From the NCBI GenBank assembly GCA_905182175.1, contig CAJJAT010000015.1:124001-188000 (forward strand): 64,000 nucleotides of DNA, in the 5' to 3' direction. A program made the translations under genes and the position numbers. This DNA comes from Flavobacteriales bacterium UBA1494. Its GTDB lineage: Bacteria > Bacteroidota > Bacteroidia > Flavobacteriales_E > Vicingaceae. Each line of letters opens with the position of its first letter. Position 1 is the first letter of the stretch. The notes under the pieces are model-generated. The model searched no databases. It saw only the letters and a list, made by a program, of their open reading frames with translations, and was not told where the DNA came from. Of this stretch, positions 8,700-17,806 are shown in pieces.

Positions 8700-10064
8700 T
8701 TAATCGTATTGTCTTTTGATAAACCATTTATCATTTATAGTTACTCCTACTTGTAAGTTGAAAAAATTCTCTTTTGTTAATCCTCCCTCATCTTTTCCTC
8801 TTTGCCCAACCTCAGCACCAAAGTTTAGTGTAGAAAAGTTTTTCCGTAACGGTAAGGATAAACCAAAACTTATGCCAAACTCCGTAACGTCTTCATTTTC
8901 GATTCTAATTATTGATGTATTGTATCTTACTCCTGCTCTGTAACCAATCTTGCCGAAGTACGAACCGAAAGTTGATGTGTTTGAGTACTTGTCAAAACCG
9001 ATGTTAATTGACTGCCCATTTCCAGCCTCAATTCCTGAACTTAACTGCTCCGAACCATCGCCCCAGTTGTTCATTTTTAAGTCAGCAGTTAACATCCATT
9101 TTGTTTTCTTTTCGAATGCCACACCAATTCCTACGACAGCTGCTGTTGCAACCGTTATTTTTCTATTGCCTTCAAACAAGGCAGTATCTCTGAAATTTTC
9201 AGTACCCTCTGCACCTGTATAATTTCTAAAAATTCTTGTCCGTTCTGCGTTCAACTCTTCTATAGGAGATATTGTAACTCCTGCAACGAATCTATAATCA
9301 TCATTTAAATGTTTGAAATATTGGACTCCCAGTTTATAACCTAGACTATTCACTATGGTCTTTCTTTCATCTAAACTGTTCATTAACCCCGAGCTCTGGT
9401 CATCATAAACTACACGTCTATCATCAATTAGTTGCCCAAAGTAATAACTTCCTGTTGCTCCAACAGAAAAGTTTTTTAAGAACTCATAGCCGACACCGAA
9501 GAATATTTCATTCACCCCTCCGGAACCTTCGTAAACGTAATTTACTGCTTCTCCTTCTCCATCATCTTCTATAATTGTGCTATTTGCATAGTCGTACCCT
9601 ACAAAACTAAAGGGTTTAATTCCTACAGCAAATCCAGCTTTTTCACCTAACGGAATACCCAAACTCATGTGACCAAACTGAGTATGTGACCCTGTCCTTG
9701 ACTGTCCATTTGATGTATATTGAGCATTTCGCGAAACTGCTGAAAACTCAAAGGTTGTTAAACTTACGTTCGACATGGAGGCTGGGTTTACGATGTTGAT
9801 AAAGTTAGAACCTCTGTCTCTTATGTTCGCATTGCTTCGCGAAAGAGAATCATAAATAAGGGGTTTGTATTGAAACGGTCTCCAAGCAATTCCTCCGCCG
9901 CTTAAACCAAAATTACCATTAAATCCGGTAGTACTTAAAGTTCCTATTCCATAGCGAGAATAAGGTGAATCTGTATTTTTTTGAGCTTGAGAAAAGCTAG
10001 ATACAAACAATAAAATTAGGGTGAAAGCGAAGGTTTTATTCGCCATTGTAAATAAGTATTTCAT
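8700..10064 (-). CDS. Outer-membrane beta-barrel protein of unknown function
   Basis: This 454-residue protein has a signal peptide (FAFTLILLFVSSFSQAQ) and many alternating hydrophobic/polar strands (FGHMSLGIPLGEKAGFAVGI, GIKPFSFVGYDYA, NFSVGATGSYYFGQL). It also has the N-terminal motif NTDSPYSRYGIGTLS found in a large Bacteroidota outer-membrane family. The barrel resembles FadL/OMPP1-like porins, but no substrate can be assigned. The start overlaps the end of coaX by 29 bases. A second ATG at 10046 gives a shorter signal peptide and is an equally good start. It is followed after 11 bases by the TPR gene. Confidence 0.82.
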   Translation of the reverse strand: MKYLFTMANKTFAFTLILLFVSSFSQAQKNTDSPYSRYGIGTLSTTGFNGNFGLSGGGIAWRPFQYKPLIYDSLSRSNANIRDRGSNFINIVNPASMSNVSLTTFEFSAVSRNAQYTSNGQSRTGSHTQFGHMSLGIPLGEKAGFAVGIKPFSFVGYDYANSTIIEDDGEGEAVNYVYEGSGGVNEIFFGVGYEFLKNFSVGATGSYYFGQLIDDRRVVYDDQSSGLMNSLDERKTIVNSLGYKLGVQYFKHLNDDYRFVAGVTISPIEELNAERTRIFRNYTGAEGTENFRDTALFEGNRKITVATAAVVGIGVAFEKKTKWMLTADLKMNNWGDGSEQLSSGIEAGNGQSINIGFDKYSNTSTFGSYFGKIGYRAGVRYNTSIIRIENEDVTEFGISFGLSLPLRKNFSTLNFGAEVGQRGKDEGGLTKENFFNLQVGVTINDKWFIKRQYD

Positions 10065-10770
10065 TCAAGCCTTTTAGCACCAAATTTGGGTCTGCAAAGA
10101 TGCCATTTTTTAACTCTTTTACAAAAAAATTAGCATCGCCTCCTGTAATTACGGTTTTTAATGATTTATATTGCTTTTCATAGTTGGATATAAATCCAAT
10201 CATTTCAGCTATTAAGCCGTTTATTACACCTGACAACATAGATGTAATTGTTGTTCTACCAATATTTTGGGGCTTATCGTCTCCGGTCCAATTCAACAGT
10301 GGTAATTTACTCGTATAGCTATTCATTGACTTTAAACGCAATTGTATACCTGGGGAAATTGCTCCTCCTAAATAAACGCCTTTGGCTGTTAAAAAATCAT
10401 AAGTAACGCAAGTACCAGCATCTATTACTAGCACGTTGTGCCCTGGAAATTCATATTGCGCTCCTACCACTGCAGCAATTCTATCTTTCCCCAAGGTTTC
10501 AGGACTTTGGTATGCTAAAGTAATCGGCAGCGCTGTGGTATGATTTAGAATAATTTTTGGTTGATGAATTTGATTCAACTTTAACAGCATTTCGACTTCT
10601 GTATTTACAGATGAAACAATGAGCGAAGAAACATTAAAGTCCTTTATTATTTCATTATTTAGCTCTAAAGCTTCGTTTGCTAAACTGGATGCCTGTAAAA
10701 TAGTACGATTTTCGAAAACCGCAAACTTGGTGCGAGTATTCCCTATATCTATCGCTAAACGTAGATTCAT
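10036..10770 (-). CDS. coaX: Type III pantothenate kinase
   Basis: CoaX phosphorylates pantothenate with ATP, the first step of coenzyme A synthesis, and needs a monovalent cation. The 244-residue sequence has the ASKHA fold motifs: phosphate-binding AIDIGNTRTKF with Asp8, GKDRIAAVVGA (residues 94-104), the IDAGTCVTYDF motif (Asp117), GGAISPGIQLR and a final TGGDA. Length and motifs are standard. It is the first gene of a seven-gene minus-strand operon otherwise devoted to the envelope. A perfect -7 element ends only four bases before the ATG, so the mRNA probably has little or no leader. Confidence 0.95.
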   Translation of the reverse strand: MNLRLAIDIGNTRTKFAVFENRTILQASSLANEALELNNEIIKDFNVSSLIVSSVNTEVEMLLKLNQIHQPKIILNHTTALPITLAYQSPETLGKDRIAAVVGAQYEFPGHNVLVIDAGTCVTYDFLTAKGVYLGGAISPGIQLRLKSMNSYTSKLPLLNWTGDDKPQNIGRTTITSMLSGVINGLIAEMIGFISNYEKQYKSLKTVITGGDANFFVKELKNGIFADPNLVLKGLNEILIYNGE

Positions 10771-10774
10771 TACT

Positions 10775-10782
10775 CAAATGTA
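10775..10782 (-). promoter_or_regulatory. -7 promoter element of the coaX operon
   Basis: On the minus strand this reads TACATTTG, an exact TAnnTTTG match, with only AGTA between it and the coaX ATG. The transcript should therefore begin at or very near the start codon. No clear -33 element is visible. Confidence 0.5.
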
Positions 10783-10832
10783 TGGATAGTTTGAGCACCT
10801 ATTAATTTTGTTTAGAATATTTTGAATTATTT

Positions 10833-10865
10833 TTTGATTTAGCACACTTTTTATTTTTACATTTG
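10833..10865 (+). promoter_or_regulatory. Promoter of tRNA-Phe (-33 TTTG and -7 TACATTTG)
   Basis: TTTG at 10833-10836 and TACATTTG at 10858-10865 are 21 bases apart, which fits the two-part Bacteroidota housekeeping promoter. The tRNA begins 45 bases after the -7 element. This is the best-formed promoter in the window. Confidence 0.65.
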
Positions 10866-10910
10866 TCGCCCGTTAAAAATTGTGCTTACAGTTTTAATTG
10901 TAGCGGTTAG

Positions 10911-10983
10911 GGTGCCATAGCTCAGTCGGTAGAGCAAAGGACTGAAAATCCTTGTGTCGCTGGTTCGATTCCAGCTGGCACCA
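10911..10983 (+). tRNA. tRNA-Phe (anticodon GAA)
   Basis: A full cloverleaf folds: acceptor stem GGTGCCA/TGGCACC, D-arm with GCTCAGTCGGTAGAGC, anticodon stem AAGGA/TCCTT around loop CTGAAAA giving anticodon GAA, and a T-arm with GGTTCGATTCC. The 73-nt gene ends with discriminator A, and the 3' CCA is not encoded. A terminator hairpin follows five bases later, so it is transcribed alone. Confidence 0.97.
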
Positions 10984-10987
10984 CCTC

Positions 10988-11017
10988 AAAAGCCTCGACT
11001 TGCGTCGAGGCTTTTTT
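10988..11017 (+). terminator. Intrinsic terminator after tRNA-Phe
   Basis: Perfect 12-bp arms aaaagcctcgac and gtcgaggctttt flank a four-base loop ttgc, followed by a T-run. It closes the single-gene tRNA transcript. Confidence 0.92.
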
Positions 11018-11131
11018 GATTTACAATATTCGCATTTGATTTATTTTACACATACTCCCTACTTGCTATCAAACACTTAATAGCGCAGCGATTAAAAAAA
11101 ATGTTCCGTAGAACTAAAAAGTTAGATTCTC

Positions 11132-12758
11132 CTACCTTGTCAAAATCAACTTCTTCCCCTCCGTGCCACTTTCGCTTCTAATGGCCACAAAGTACACTCA
11201 GTTACTTCTCCCACTTAAATTGAAACATTCGTTGATACTGTTGTTTGAGTTCTTACTGATCTCTCTTTCTCACACAATTCTGCCTTGCAAGTCCATTAAT
11301 GAAAGATTGATCTGTTCTCCTTTAAATCCCTTTGCCCGAATTGTAAATTCCACTGCAGTTGGGTTTTGGAAAAGCTGAAAAGTTGATTTTACTCCCGCAT
11401 TATCATTTATTGACGTTAAAGTAGGAAGGTAATCCTTAATATTATCTAGTGAGATTAGCCCTTCATTTGAGACACTTCTGTTTGACAATTCAAAGGCTGT
11501 AAATCGAATTCGGACAATATCACCTGCAAATTGATCAAAGTTAGTCGTTCGAAAGCTCCGGGCGTCTGAACCACCAATGTGCTGATGACCTACAATTGAA
11601 TCCAACCACCGTTTCCCTTTACATCAACATATAATTACCCTGTTCCTACACCCTACATTTAGTAAAAAAAGTCCAATGCCACTAAAGTGTCATTTCGGAA
11701 ATCCAAACAGGTGCTTTTAATTAAAGCAGTGTCGATTGCTGAATTAAAGGCTGGTTTAAAATATAGAAAGCTATTTCCTGCATAAGCACTATCAGGGCCT
11801 GCTAAAAAGGTTGGTGTTGAACGCTAGTTGCGTAGTTGCAAAAAAACTGTAGTTCATTGGATCTAATGGAGCAACATGTAAATTAACTCTTTCTGAAAAG
11901 GTTTGAGTAACGTTATCTGTATCACAAGTAATTGTAAAATTGAAAATAGTGTCCGTGCCAAAATTGAAAACTTTAACTTCTATAGGTTCCATTGAAGATA
12001 AATTACAACTAGAGATGGGGGAATTAATTTGAGATACTCCAATGTCAATCGGAACCATTTAAGTTATTGATAAAGTGTTAATTGAAATACACCAACACCA
12101 ATCATTTCCATCAAAATATGTGAATCGAACTTGACAATTAGGATTAGCATAACTTGAAATATCAAGGCTGACTCTTGGCAAAGAAGCTCCGCAAAAGCCG
12201 CCATTCCAACTGCCACAATCATCCGTATCTAAATAGAAAACAGTCACCTGAGTAATTCCATCAAAGGCTTTAACGTAAAAAGAGTCTCGTACAGCTACAT
12301 TAAAAATGCCTACAATTGTAATCGAATGCAACTTTGGTATTTAGAAAATTTGAGTTATCGAAAACAGGAGTCATTGATACTGTTTTATGATTCGTTTGAC
12401 TCCTCTCTAATGCATCACCGTCAAAGAATACCATAGACTTACCATTAAAGTTATTAATCCCGAAATTCGTAACAGAACTATCAATACCGGTGCTCCAAGC
12501 AGCGCTGCCTGTTACGGCAATTGTAGAACAGCCAATTGGTAAAGCTGCAGTATTAAAATCTTATTGAACGTGAACGTATTGCGCTGGAATAGCAAACATA
12601 TTTAGCAACAGAACGAGGGGCAGTAGTATATTATTACTTAGTTTAATGAAAATCAAATCTTTAAAATTAAGGAATGATTTTTTCAATAACCTCTTTGATC
12701 CTAAATTAGCAAATGCAAACTCATAGCTAAACAATTCCTCTCCAATATCTTCGTTCAC
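11132..12758 (-). pseudogene. Decayed secreted protein with T9SS C-terminal sorting domain
   Basis: Fragments in several frames line up in order as one secreted protein. They are a signal peptide (ILLPLVLLLNMFAIPAQ), a domain with WSTGIDSSVTNFGINNFNG and VKAFDGITQVTVFYLDTDDC, a CARDB-like domain (IDIGVSQINSPISSC, VKVFNFGTDTI), and a region with PTFLAGPDSAYAGNSFLYF. A type A T9SS sorting domain closes it (STFQLFQNPTAVEFTIRAKG, LSLMDLQGRIV, then in another frame SGTEGKKLILTR and a TAG). Breaks include in-frame stops after HVQ and LSIT and frameshifts near 12310, 11810, 11600 and 11270. The original start is not clear. The intact form would have been exported and attached to the cell surface by T9SS. 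Alternatives such as programmed frameshifting are very unlikely with this many lesions. Confidence 0.85.
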
Positions 12759-12764
12759 ACACTC

Positions 12765-13145
12765 ATGAAAAAATCAAGTCCTTTCTCTCTAAAAGAACGT
12801 TTACAAAGTTTTATTCCCGTCTTTAACGGTATTAAACTCCTTTTTCAAAATGAACACAACTCTTGGGTTCATTTATTTTGTGCGGTTGGGTCTGTTATAA
12901 TTGGAATAGTCGTTCAACTATCTTCTATAGAATGGTTATTCTTATTGCTCGCAATTGCGTTGGTGTTTTTTGCTGAGCTATTTAACACTGCACTGGAACG
13001 GCTTGCAGATAAGGTTGAACCAAATTTTGATTTTACCATCGGAGCCGTGAAAGATTATGCTTCTGCAGCTGTTCTAATCGCCGCTATTTTTGCAGTTATT
13101 GTTGGTGTTGTTCTGTTTGGCCCAAAACTAATCGCTTATTTATGA
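12765..13145 (+). CDS. dgkA: Diacylglycerol kinase family protein (DgkA type)
   Basis: This small membrane kinase phosphorylates diacylglycerol or undecaprenol with ATP, so it recycles lipids or supplies undecaprenyl phosphate for glycan synthesis. The 126 residues have an N-terminal amphipathic part, three membrane helices, and the family active site FFAELFNTALERLAD with Glu71, Asn74, Glu78 and Asp82, preceded by NEHN at 29-32. Length and motifs are normal. It converges on the WcaJ-type gene with a 10-base overlap. The surface-polysaccharide neighbourhood fits an undecaprenol kinase role, but sequence alone cannot separate the two substrates. Confidence 0.9.
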   Translation: MKKSSPFSLKERLQSFIPVFNGIKLLFQNEHNSWVHLFCAVGSVIIGIVVQLSSIEWLFLLLAIALVFFAELFNTALERLADKVEPNFDFTIGAVKDYASAAVLIAAIFAVIVGVVLFGPKLIAYL

Positions 13146-14515
13146 TCTTTGAATAGCGTAAAAACAGTTAGAAAAACAATCTTAAGGTCGAAAAATGATG
13201 TCCAATTGTTCACATAAAAACGGTCTAACCGAACTCGGTTTTGAAGCAACGTAAAGTCATCTATTTCGCCTCTAAATCCCTTGATTTGGGCTAATCCCGT
13301 TATTCCGGGCTTAATTGCATGCCGGTTCATGAAACTTCCTACTAAGCTTGAGTATTCTTCTGTGTGTTTAAGCATGTGTGGCCTTGGACCTACAATACTC
13401 ATTTGCCCTTTCAGAACATTTATGAATTGGGGTAACTCATCCAAAGAGGTTTTTCGTAAAAATGCTCCCACTTTCGTAATTCTAGGATCGTTTTGAGTGG
13501 CTTGCTTTAGATCAGCATCTGCATTCTGGCGCATGCTGCGAAACTTGTAGCAGTTAAACCCTTTGTTATTGATGCCAGATCGCTTTTGCTTAAAAAAAAC
13601 TGATCCAGGAGAGCTTAATTTTACAGCGATTGCCAAAATTGGAAACAGCCAACTAAAAAGCAATATGCTTACTACAATTGTAAAAAGCAAATCAAACATC
13701 CTTTTTATAAGTGCATTGTACTGGTTGTCCAACGGTGTTAACGATAGCTTTAATACGTTAGTCTGATTGAATTTTACTACCTCAACATTCTGCGAGCCAA
13801 CTTTTTTCCAGTTAAAAACCAACCTTAACCGTATAAAATTATTATCGCAAAAAACCGAAAGGGATTCTAACTCATTTTCATTGTAATTTGAAAAGGAAAG
13901 GTATAGTTCAGATATTGGGAACTCTTTATTTATTTCTTCAAGCTTCCCTAATTGAATTCCATTTGGCTCCAATTGAATTAGCTTTTGGGTCTCTGTAGAG
14001 ATGTTATTTTCTAAAAAATCTACGACTTCACTCAATTGATTGCTGTACCCAAAAAGCACTATGGAATTTTGAGCGGTTACCTTTTGCAATTTTAACACGT
14101 ACAATTTATGTGTAATTAAGCGTCCTACAATTAAGAATACTGAAAAACTGAAATACGTGTAAAATAGAAAAAACCGAGAATAAAACGTTTTAATTAAACC
14201 ATTAAAGGCAACTGTAATAAGAAGTTGTAAAAATATTGCGGTGGCTACAGAAAGCACATACCGGTTTTTACTTGTAAACCTTTGTAGGTCATATACTTTT
14301 TGCGAACCCGAAATAAAAAGCCATGTAATATTGATAAACAATAACAAACTGACGTAATTGCTTTCCACCAAATCAAATACAGCTATGTCTTGAAATTCTA
14401 GACTATTTCCAGAATAAAATCTCAAATACACCCCTAAAAAAAAAGCAAAATTTAGCACCGCTAAATCTACAAAGCGATAGTAGAGAGAAAGTAGATATTC
14501 GTGATTTTTATACAC
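13136..14515 (-). CDS. Undecaprenyl-phosphate sugar phosphotransferase (WcaJ/polyprenyl glycosylphosphotransferase)
   Basis: This enzyme starts a surface glycan by moving a sugar-1-phosphate from a UDP-sugar to undecaprenyl phosphate on the inner membrane. The 459 residues contain four or five N-terminal membrane helices, a CoA-binding/Rossmann-like middle part, and a C-terminal bacterial sugar transferase domain from about 265. That domain has a re-entrant helix (KRMFDLLFTIVVSILLFSW), PGSVFFKQKRSG, CYKFRSMR, TSLDELPQFINVLKGQMS and IVGPRPH, followed by ITGLAQIKGFRG. It is the last gene of the polysaccharide locus and is followed by convergent dgkA. The sugar donor (glucose or galactose) cannot be read from the sequence. 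Confidence 0.93.
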   Translation of the reverse strand: MYKNHEYLLSLYYRFVDLAVLNFAFFLGVYLRFYSGNSLEFQDIAVFDLVESNYVSLLLFINITWLFISGSQKVYDLQRFTSKNRYVLSVATAIFLQLLITVAFNGLIKTFYSRFFLFYTYFSFSVFLIVGRLITHKLYVLKLQKVTAQNSIVLFGYSNQLSEVVDFLENNISTETQKLIQLEPNGIQLGKLEEINKEFPISELYLSFSNYNENELESLSVFCDNNFIRLRLVFNWKKVGSQNVEVVKFNQTNVLKLSLTPLDNQYNALIKRMFDLLFTIVVSILLFSWLFPILAIAVKLSSPGSVFFKQKRSGINNKGFNCYKFRSMRQNADADLKQATQNDPRITKVGAFLRKTSLDELPQFINVLKGQMSIVGPRPHMLKHTEEYSSLVGSFMNRHAIKPGITGLAQIKGFRGEIDDFTLLQNRVRLDRFYVNNWTSFFDLKIVFLTVFTLFKDHK

Positions 14516-14517
14516 CG

Positions 14518-15618
14518 TTAATGCTTAGAAGCTGCTAATTTAAGGAATAAGTCCTCATAGGACTGAATGATCTTTTTCCAGGTATACAGCTCCTCAATTT
14601 TATTTCTGTTCAATTGAATAAAGCTCTTTCGCTTTTCGGGCATTATTGGTTGATTGATGATTCTTGATATATCATCTGAAGTGCTAAAATAAATGGCCGA
14701 GGCTTCTAAAACAGCAGAGTTAAACTCATTTTTATGCGACACAATAAATGCTGACGATGCCATTGCTTCTAAGAGTGAAGGATTGGTTCCGCCAACTGAG
14801 TGGCCATGAAAATATAACTTTGAGAAAAACCGTAAGTTATTTAACGCGCTTAAATCGTACACCCCTCCAATAAACTGTATGTTCTCGTTGTCTTTAAACT
14901 TATCAATTAAATATTGCCCAAAGCGATTGTTAGTATTCCCTACTACTAAAAAAGGAGATGAATTTTTAGATTGTACCACTCCATCTAAAATAACTTCTAC
15001 GTTATTTTCAGGTTCCATCCGTGCAATCAGCATGTTGTAATTGCTTTTTTCTACGCCATAGCCTTCTAAATACGATTCATTGGAGTCGCTAAACAGGTGA
15101 GAACCGTAAGCTATATAGGTTGATTCAGTAGCATGCGATTGGTTCAAGTATTGCTGAATTCCTTTTGAATCTGCTATTAAATGGTCTGAACTTTCTATTG
15201 CCCACTTTTCAGCTTTTTTTAAAAATTGTTGAACGGGTTTAGAAAACTTAGATCGCTTCCATTCCAAACCATCCATGTTGGTTACAATCACCGCTTTCTT
15301 AGGCAACAGGTTTTTCCATACAGAACTACTTGTATATCCTAGCTGAAGTAAAATATCAAAATTTTGTTTCCGTGCATTCCGAATGCAATTCAAATCATAG
15401 AAAAATTGTCCCACAGTTCCCAACTTCCCTTCCCAGTCTTTGCAATGTTGAATACACACTCCGTTCCACATCTTTTCTTGATACGGATGATCTGATGAAT
15501 TATAGACTACTACTTCATGCCCTTTCTTTACTAGACCGTCTGACAAAAACTCTGTAAATTGCTCGAAACCACCATAATGATTCGGTATGCCTCTAGTTCC
15601 TAATATCCCTATTTTCAT
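14518..15618 (-). CDS. Glycosyltransferase, GT4-like with N-terminal DUF1972
   Basis: A 366-residue GT-B-fold transferase of the kind often annotated as rhamnosyltransferase. The N-terminal DUF1972 part begins KIGILGTRGIPNHYGGFEQF, with a glycine-rich loop. The C-terminal half carries LIARMEPENNVEVILDGV and the donor-binding segment YFHGHSVGGTNPSLLEAMA, whose glutamate is typical of GT4 retaining enzymes. It should act at the cytoplasmic membrane face to extend the lipid-linked repeat unit. Its end is two bases before the WcaJ-type start and its own start overlaps the polymerase/ligase gene by 26 bases, so it is co-translated with them. The acceptor and sugar are unknown. Confidence 0.9.
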   Translation of the reverse strand: MKIGILGTRGIPNHYGGFEQFTEFLSDGLVKKGHEVVVYNSSDHPYQEKMWNGVCIQHCKDWEGKLGTVGQFFYDLNCIRNARKQNFDILLQLGYTSSSVWKNLLPKKAVIVTNMDGLEWKRSKFSKPVQQFLKKAEKWAIESSDHLIADSKGIQQYLNQSHATESTYIAYGSHLFSDSNESYLEGYGVEKSNYNMLIARMEPENNVEVILDGVVQSKNSSPFLVVGNTNNRFGQYLIDKFKDNENIQFIGGVYDLSALNNLRFFSKLYFHGHSVGGTNPSLLEAMASSAFIVSHKNEFNSAVLEASAIYFSTSDDISRIINQPIMPEKRKSFIQLNRNKIEELYTWKKIIQSYEDLFLKLAASKH

Positions 15619-16885
15619 TCAGTATGGGTCTTATTTGCGACAACAATAGTAGGAAAAATACAAAGAATACGATCCCTTTGTTCCGTTCAATTACTGACTC
15701 CGTAATCTGAAAAATAGTGAAGCCAATTAAAAAGGCTGCTAAAAGGTAATTCTTTGTTTTAAGTGCTTGAATAAATATACTTACATGAAGCAACAGATAA
15801 ACAACCAGCCCCAACAAACCTAACTCTGCTAAAACTTGAATAAACTGATTGTGAATATTATAATTCTCGTACCAAGGATTTAAGCCATTTTTATAAAACT
15901 CTTCATTTACCACTGCTCTTCGATCTCCAGGTGAATAGCCTAAGAACATTTTCCCTTCGTCTAGTATTTTGTTAACTACAACATACCAAAACGTTATTCG
16001 CATTGAAGTGCCATTAAATTTTGGAATATCTTCTGCAACAATTAATTCTCCGCGTTTTATCTTGTCTAAATTCTCCATGCCATTTAACTGAGCAAGCTCG
16101 GCAATACGGTCTTTTACAGCGGACACCTTAGATATGCCGTACACTGAAGTAACTCCAATTAATAAGACAATAGTAATTTCTTTCCATCTAATTTTTTGCT
16201 TTACCGCCCGAAACAAAAAACCGAAAACTAGGAATACACTAGTTACAACTAACACATTCTTGGATGCAGATATTAATAACCCTACGAGAGATAATACTAA
16301 ACTGACAATAAACAGTATTTTTTCTTTGCCACTCAACAAGCTACTTTGGAAAAGGAAAGCAGTCAGTAGCAAAGATAAAAAGATGTAATAAGAATAGAAA
16401 ACAGCGTGAAATGCTAGCGAACTTGTAAAGTCATGATAGGTTAACAAAGAGCCTTCTGTAAAGTAATGTGACACAGATTGGACTATTAAAACCATGGTGC
16501 AAAGTGACATGGAATGCACGTATGCTTTTAACCAAAATACAATTTGCTTGTAGTTGGGCTTCAAATCGAATAAAATGAGTGGAAAGACTAGAAAGCTCAA
16601 CTTGCCTTCTACATTCTTAATTCCATTTGAAAGATCAGTAGTGTAGATTAATGATACGATTTGCAGGGCAAAAAACCCAATGAATGAAAAGAAAATCCAA
16701 TTTTCTTGTTGTGTTTCAAAAGTATACTTGGGCATACTCTTAGTCACAATTTTTTGAATTGCCCAAAACACGAGCAAAGAAACAATTCCAAGATTTGAGA
16801 TTTTGTAAGGAAGTGGAAATGTAACAGCAACGAACAGGATACTGAAATGTATTCCCTTGCTTAAAAATTGGTTTGTCTTACTCAT
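15593..16885 (-). CDS. O-antigen ligase / Wzy-type polymerase family membrane protein
   Basis: A 430-residue integral membrane protein with about ten to twelve helices and the Wzy_C signature: a large periplasmic loop with GMENLDKIKRGEL and the motif ENYNIHNQFIQVLAELGLLG near residue 355. Members either polymerise repeat units (Wzy) or ligate the glycan to lipid A core (WaaL), and the two cannot be told apart from sequence alone. As the only such gene in this locus, with a flippase at the other end, polymerase is a reasonable guess. It is followed with overlap by the DUF1972 transferase gene. A gap of about 100 bases separates it from the upstream GT2 gene. Confidence 0.88.
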   Translation of the reverse strand: MSKTNQFLSKGIHFSILFVAVTFPLPYKISNLGIVSLLVFWAIQKIVTKSMPKYTFETQQENWIFFSFIGFFALQIVSLIYTTDLSNGIKNVEGKLSFLVFPLILFDLKPNYKQIVFWLKAYVHSMSLCTMVLIVQSVSHYFTEGSLLTYHDFTSSLAFHAVFYSYYIFLSLLLTAFLFQSSLLSGKEKILFIVSLVLSLVGLLISASKNVLVVTSVFLVFGFLFRAVKQKIRWKEITIVLLIGVTSVYGISKVSAVKDRIAELAQLNGMENLDKIKRGELIVAEDIPKFNGTSMRITFWYVVVNKILDEGKMFLGYSPGDRRAVVNEEFYKNGLNPWYENYNIHNQFIQVLAELGLLGLVVYLLLHVSIFIQALKTKNYLLAAFLIGFTIFQITESVIERNKGIVFFVFFLLLLSQIRPILNENRDIRN

Positions 16886-16987
16886 TTCCGATTAGAAGAT
16901 TTAGAAATTAACTTTCTAAAGTATTTTAATGTAACAACAGTTACCCTTTTTTGCTGTAATCAGTTCACCGTTTATTGGGTATCTATA

Positions 16988-17806
16988 TTATATTCTTTGC
17001 TTGTTAAGCTCCCATTTTGCTTTCATCAAATTTAACATTGAAATTTGGTTTCCAAAACACTTTTTAATGTACCTCCATCGCTCCCATACTTTTGTTAACG
17101 AGTGAATTTTTCCAAAAAAATAAGAGGTATTAATTGCATGAGACCCCACTACATTTGAAGCATGTTGACGATAATGAACTGTTTTTTCCAAACCGTAACC
17201 TACAACTCCGTAGTGTGCTGCGTGCATTAATAACCAATGGTCATGTTGAAATAAAGGTGCTTTTATCGGGTGTAATTTATAAATTAGTGCTGCTGTAAAA
17301 ATCATGGTACACCCTGCAGCGACACTTTGAACAAATGCGTAATTTGAATTTAAACCCCACTGCGGCAATAACTTTTGTTGTTTAAAAAATGAAGGAAACA
17401 ATTCCTCCATGCATTCATTAACAACCTTCATGTCTGTAAAAAACAGCGCTTCCGGACAACGCTTCTCTAAGATTTGAATTTGATCTAGCGCATTTTGTAC
17501 CTTCTCTGGCACCCAAATGTCATCTTGATCGCAAAACATGACGTAAGGTGATTTTACGAAAGGCAACATGGACATAAAACTGATGCTTGCATTACCACCT
17601 TTACCTCCAAAAACTGTTACCATTAATTTCGGAAACTTATTGCAATATTCTTTAATAATGGCCTCTGTTTCATCTTCGGAGCCATCATCTCTAATTAGCA
17701 ACTGCCACCCCTTGTAAGTTTGACATAAAACACTATCTAGTTGCTCTCGTAAAAAACGTGAACCATTATGCGTAGAGAGCAATATTTGCACTTGAGGTTT
17801 ATTCAT
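16988..17806 (-). CDS. Glycosyltransferase family 2 (rhamnosyltransferase-like)
   Basis: A 272-residue GT-A-fold transferase. It opens with ILLSTHNGSRFLREQLDSVL, then the nucleotide-binding LLIRDDGSEDETEAIIKEY, and the metal-binding DXD region MFCDQDDIWVPEKV. The downstream HDHWLLMHAA segment takes the place of the catalytic ED motif seen in other GT2 proteins. The sequence pattern resembles the RgpB/WbbL-like group, which often transfers rhamnose. It overlaps the upstream GT2 gene by eight bases. Substrate not determined. Confidence 0.9.
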   Translation of the reverse strand: MNKPQVQILLSTHNGSRFLREQLDSVLCQTYKGWQLLIRDDGSEDETEAIIKEYCNKFPKLMVTVFGGKGGNASISFMSMLPFVKSPYVMFCDQDDIWVPEKVQNALDQIQILEKRCPEALFFTDMKVVNECMEELFPSFFKQQKLLPQWGLNSNYAFVQSVAAGCTMIFTAALIYKLHPIKAPLFQHDHWLLMHAAHYGVVGYGLEKTVHYRQHASNVVGSHAINTSYFFGKIHSLTKVWERWRYIKKCFGNQISMLNLMKAKWELNKQRI

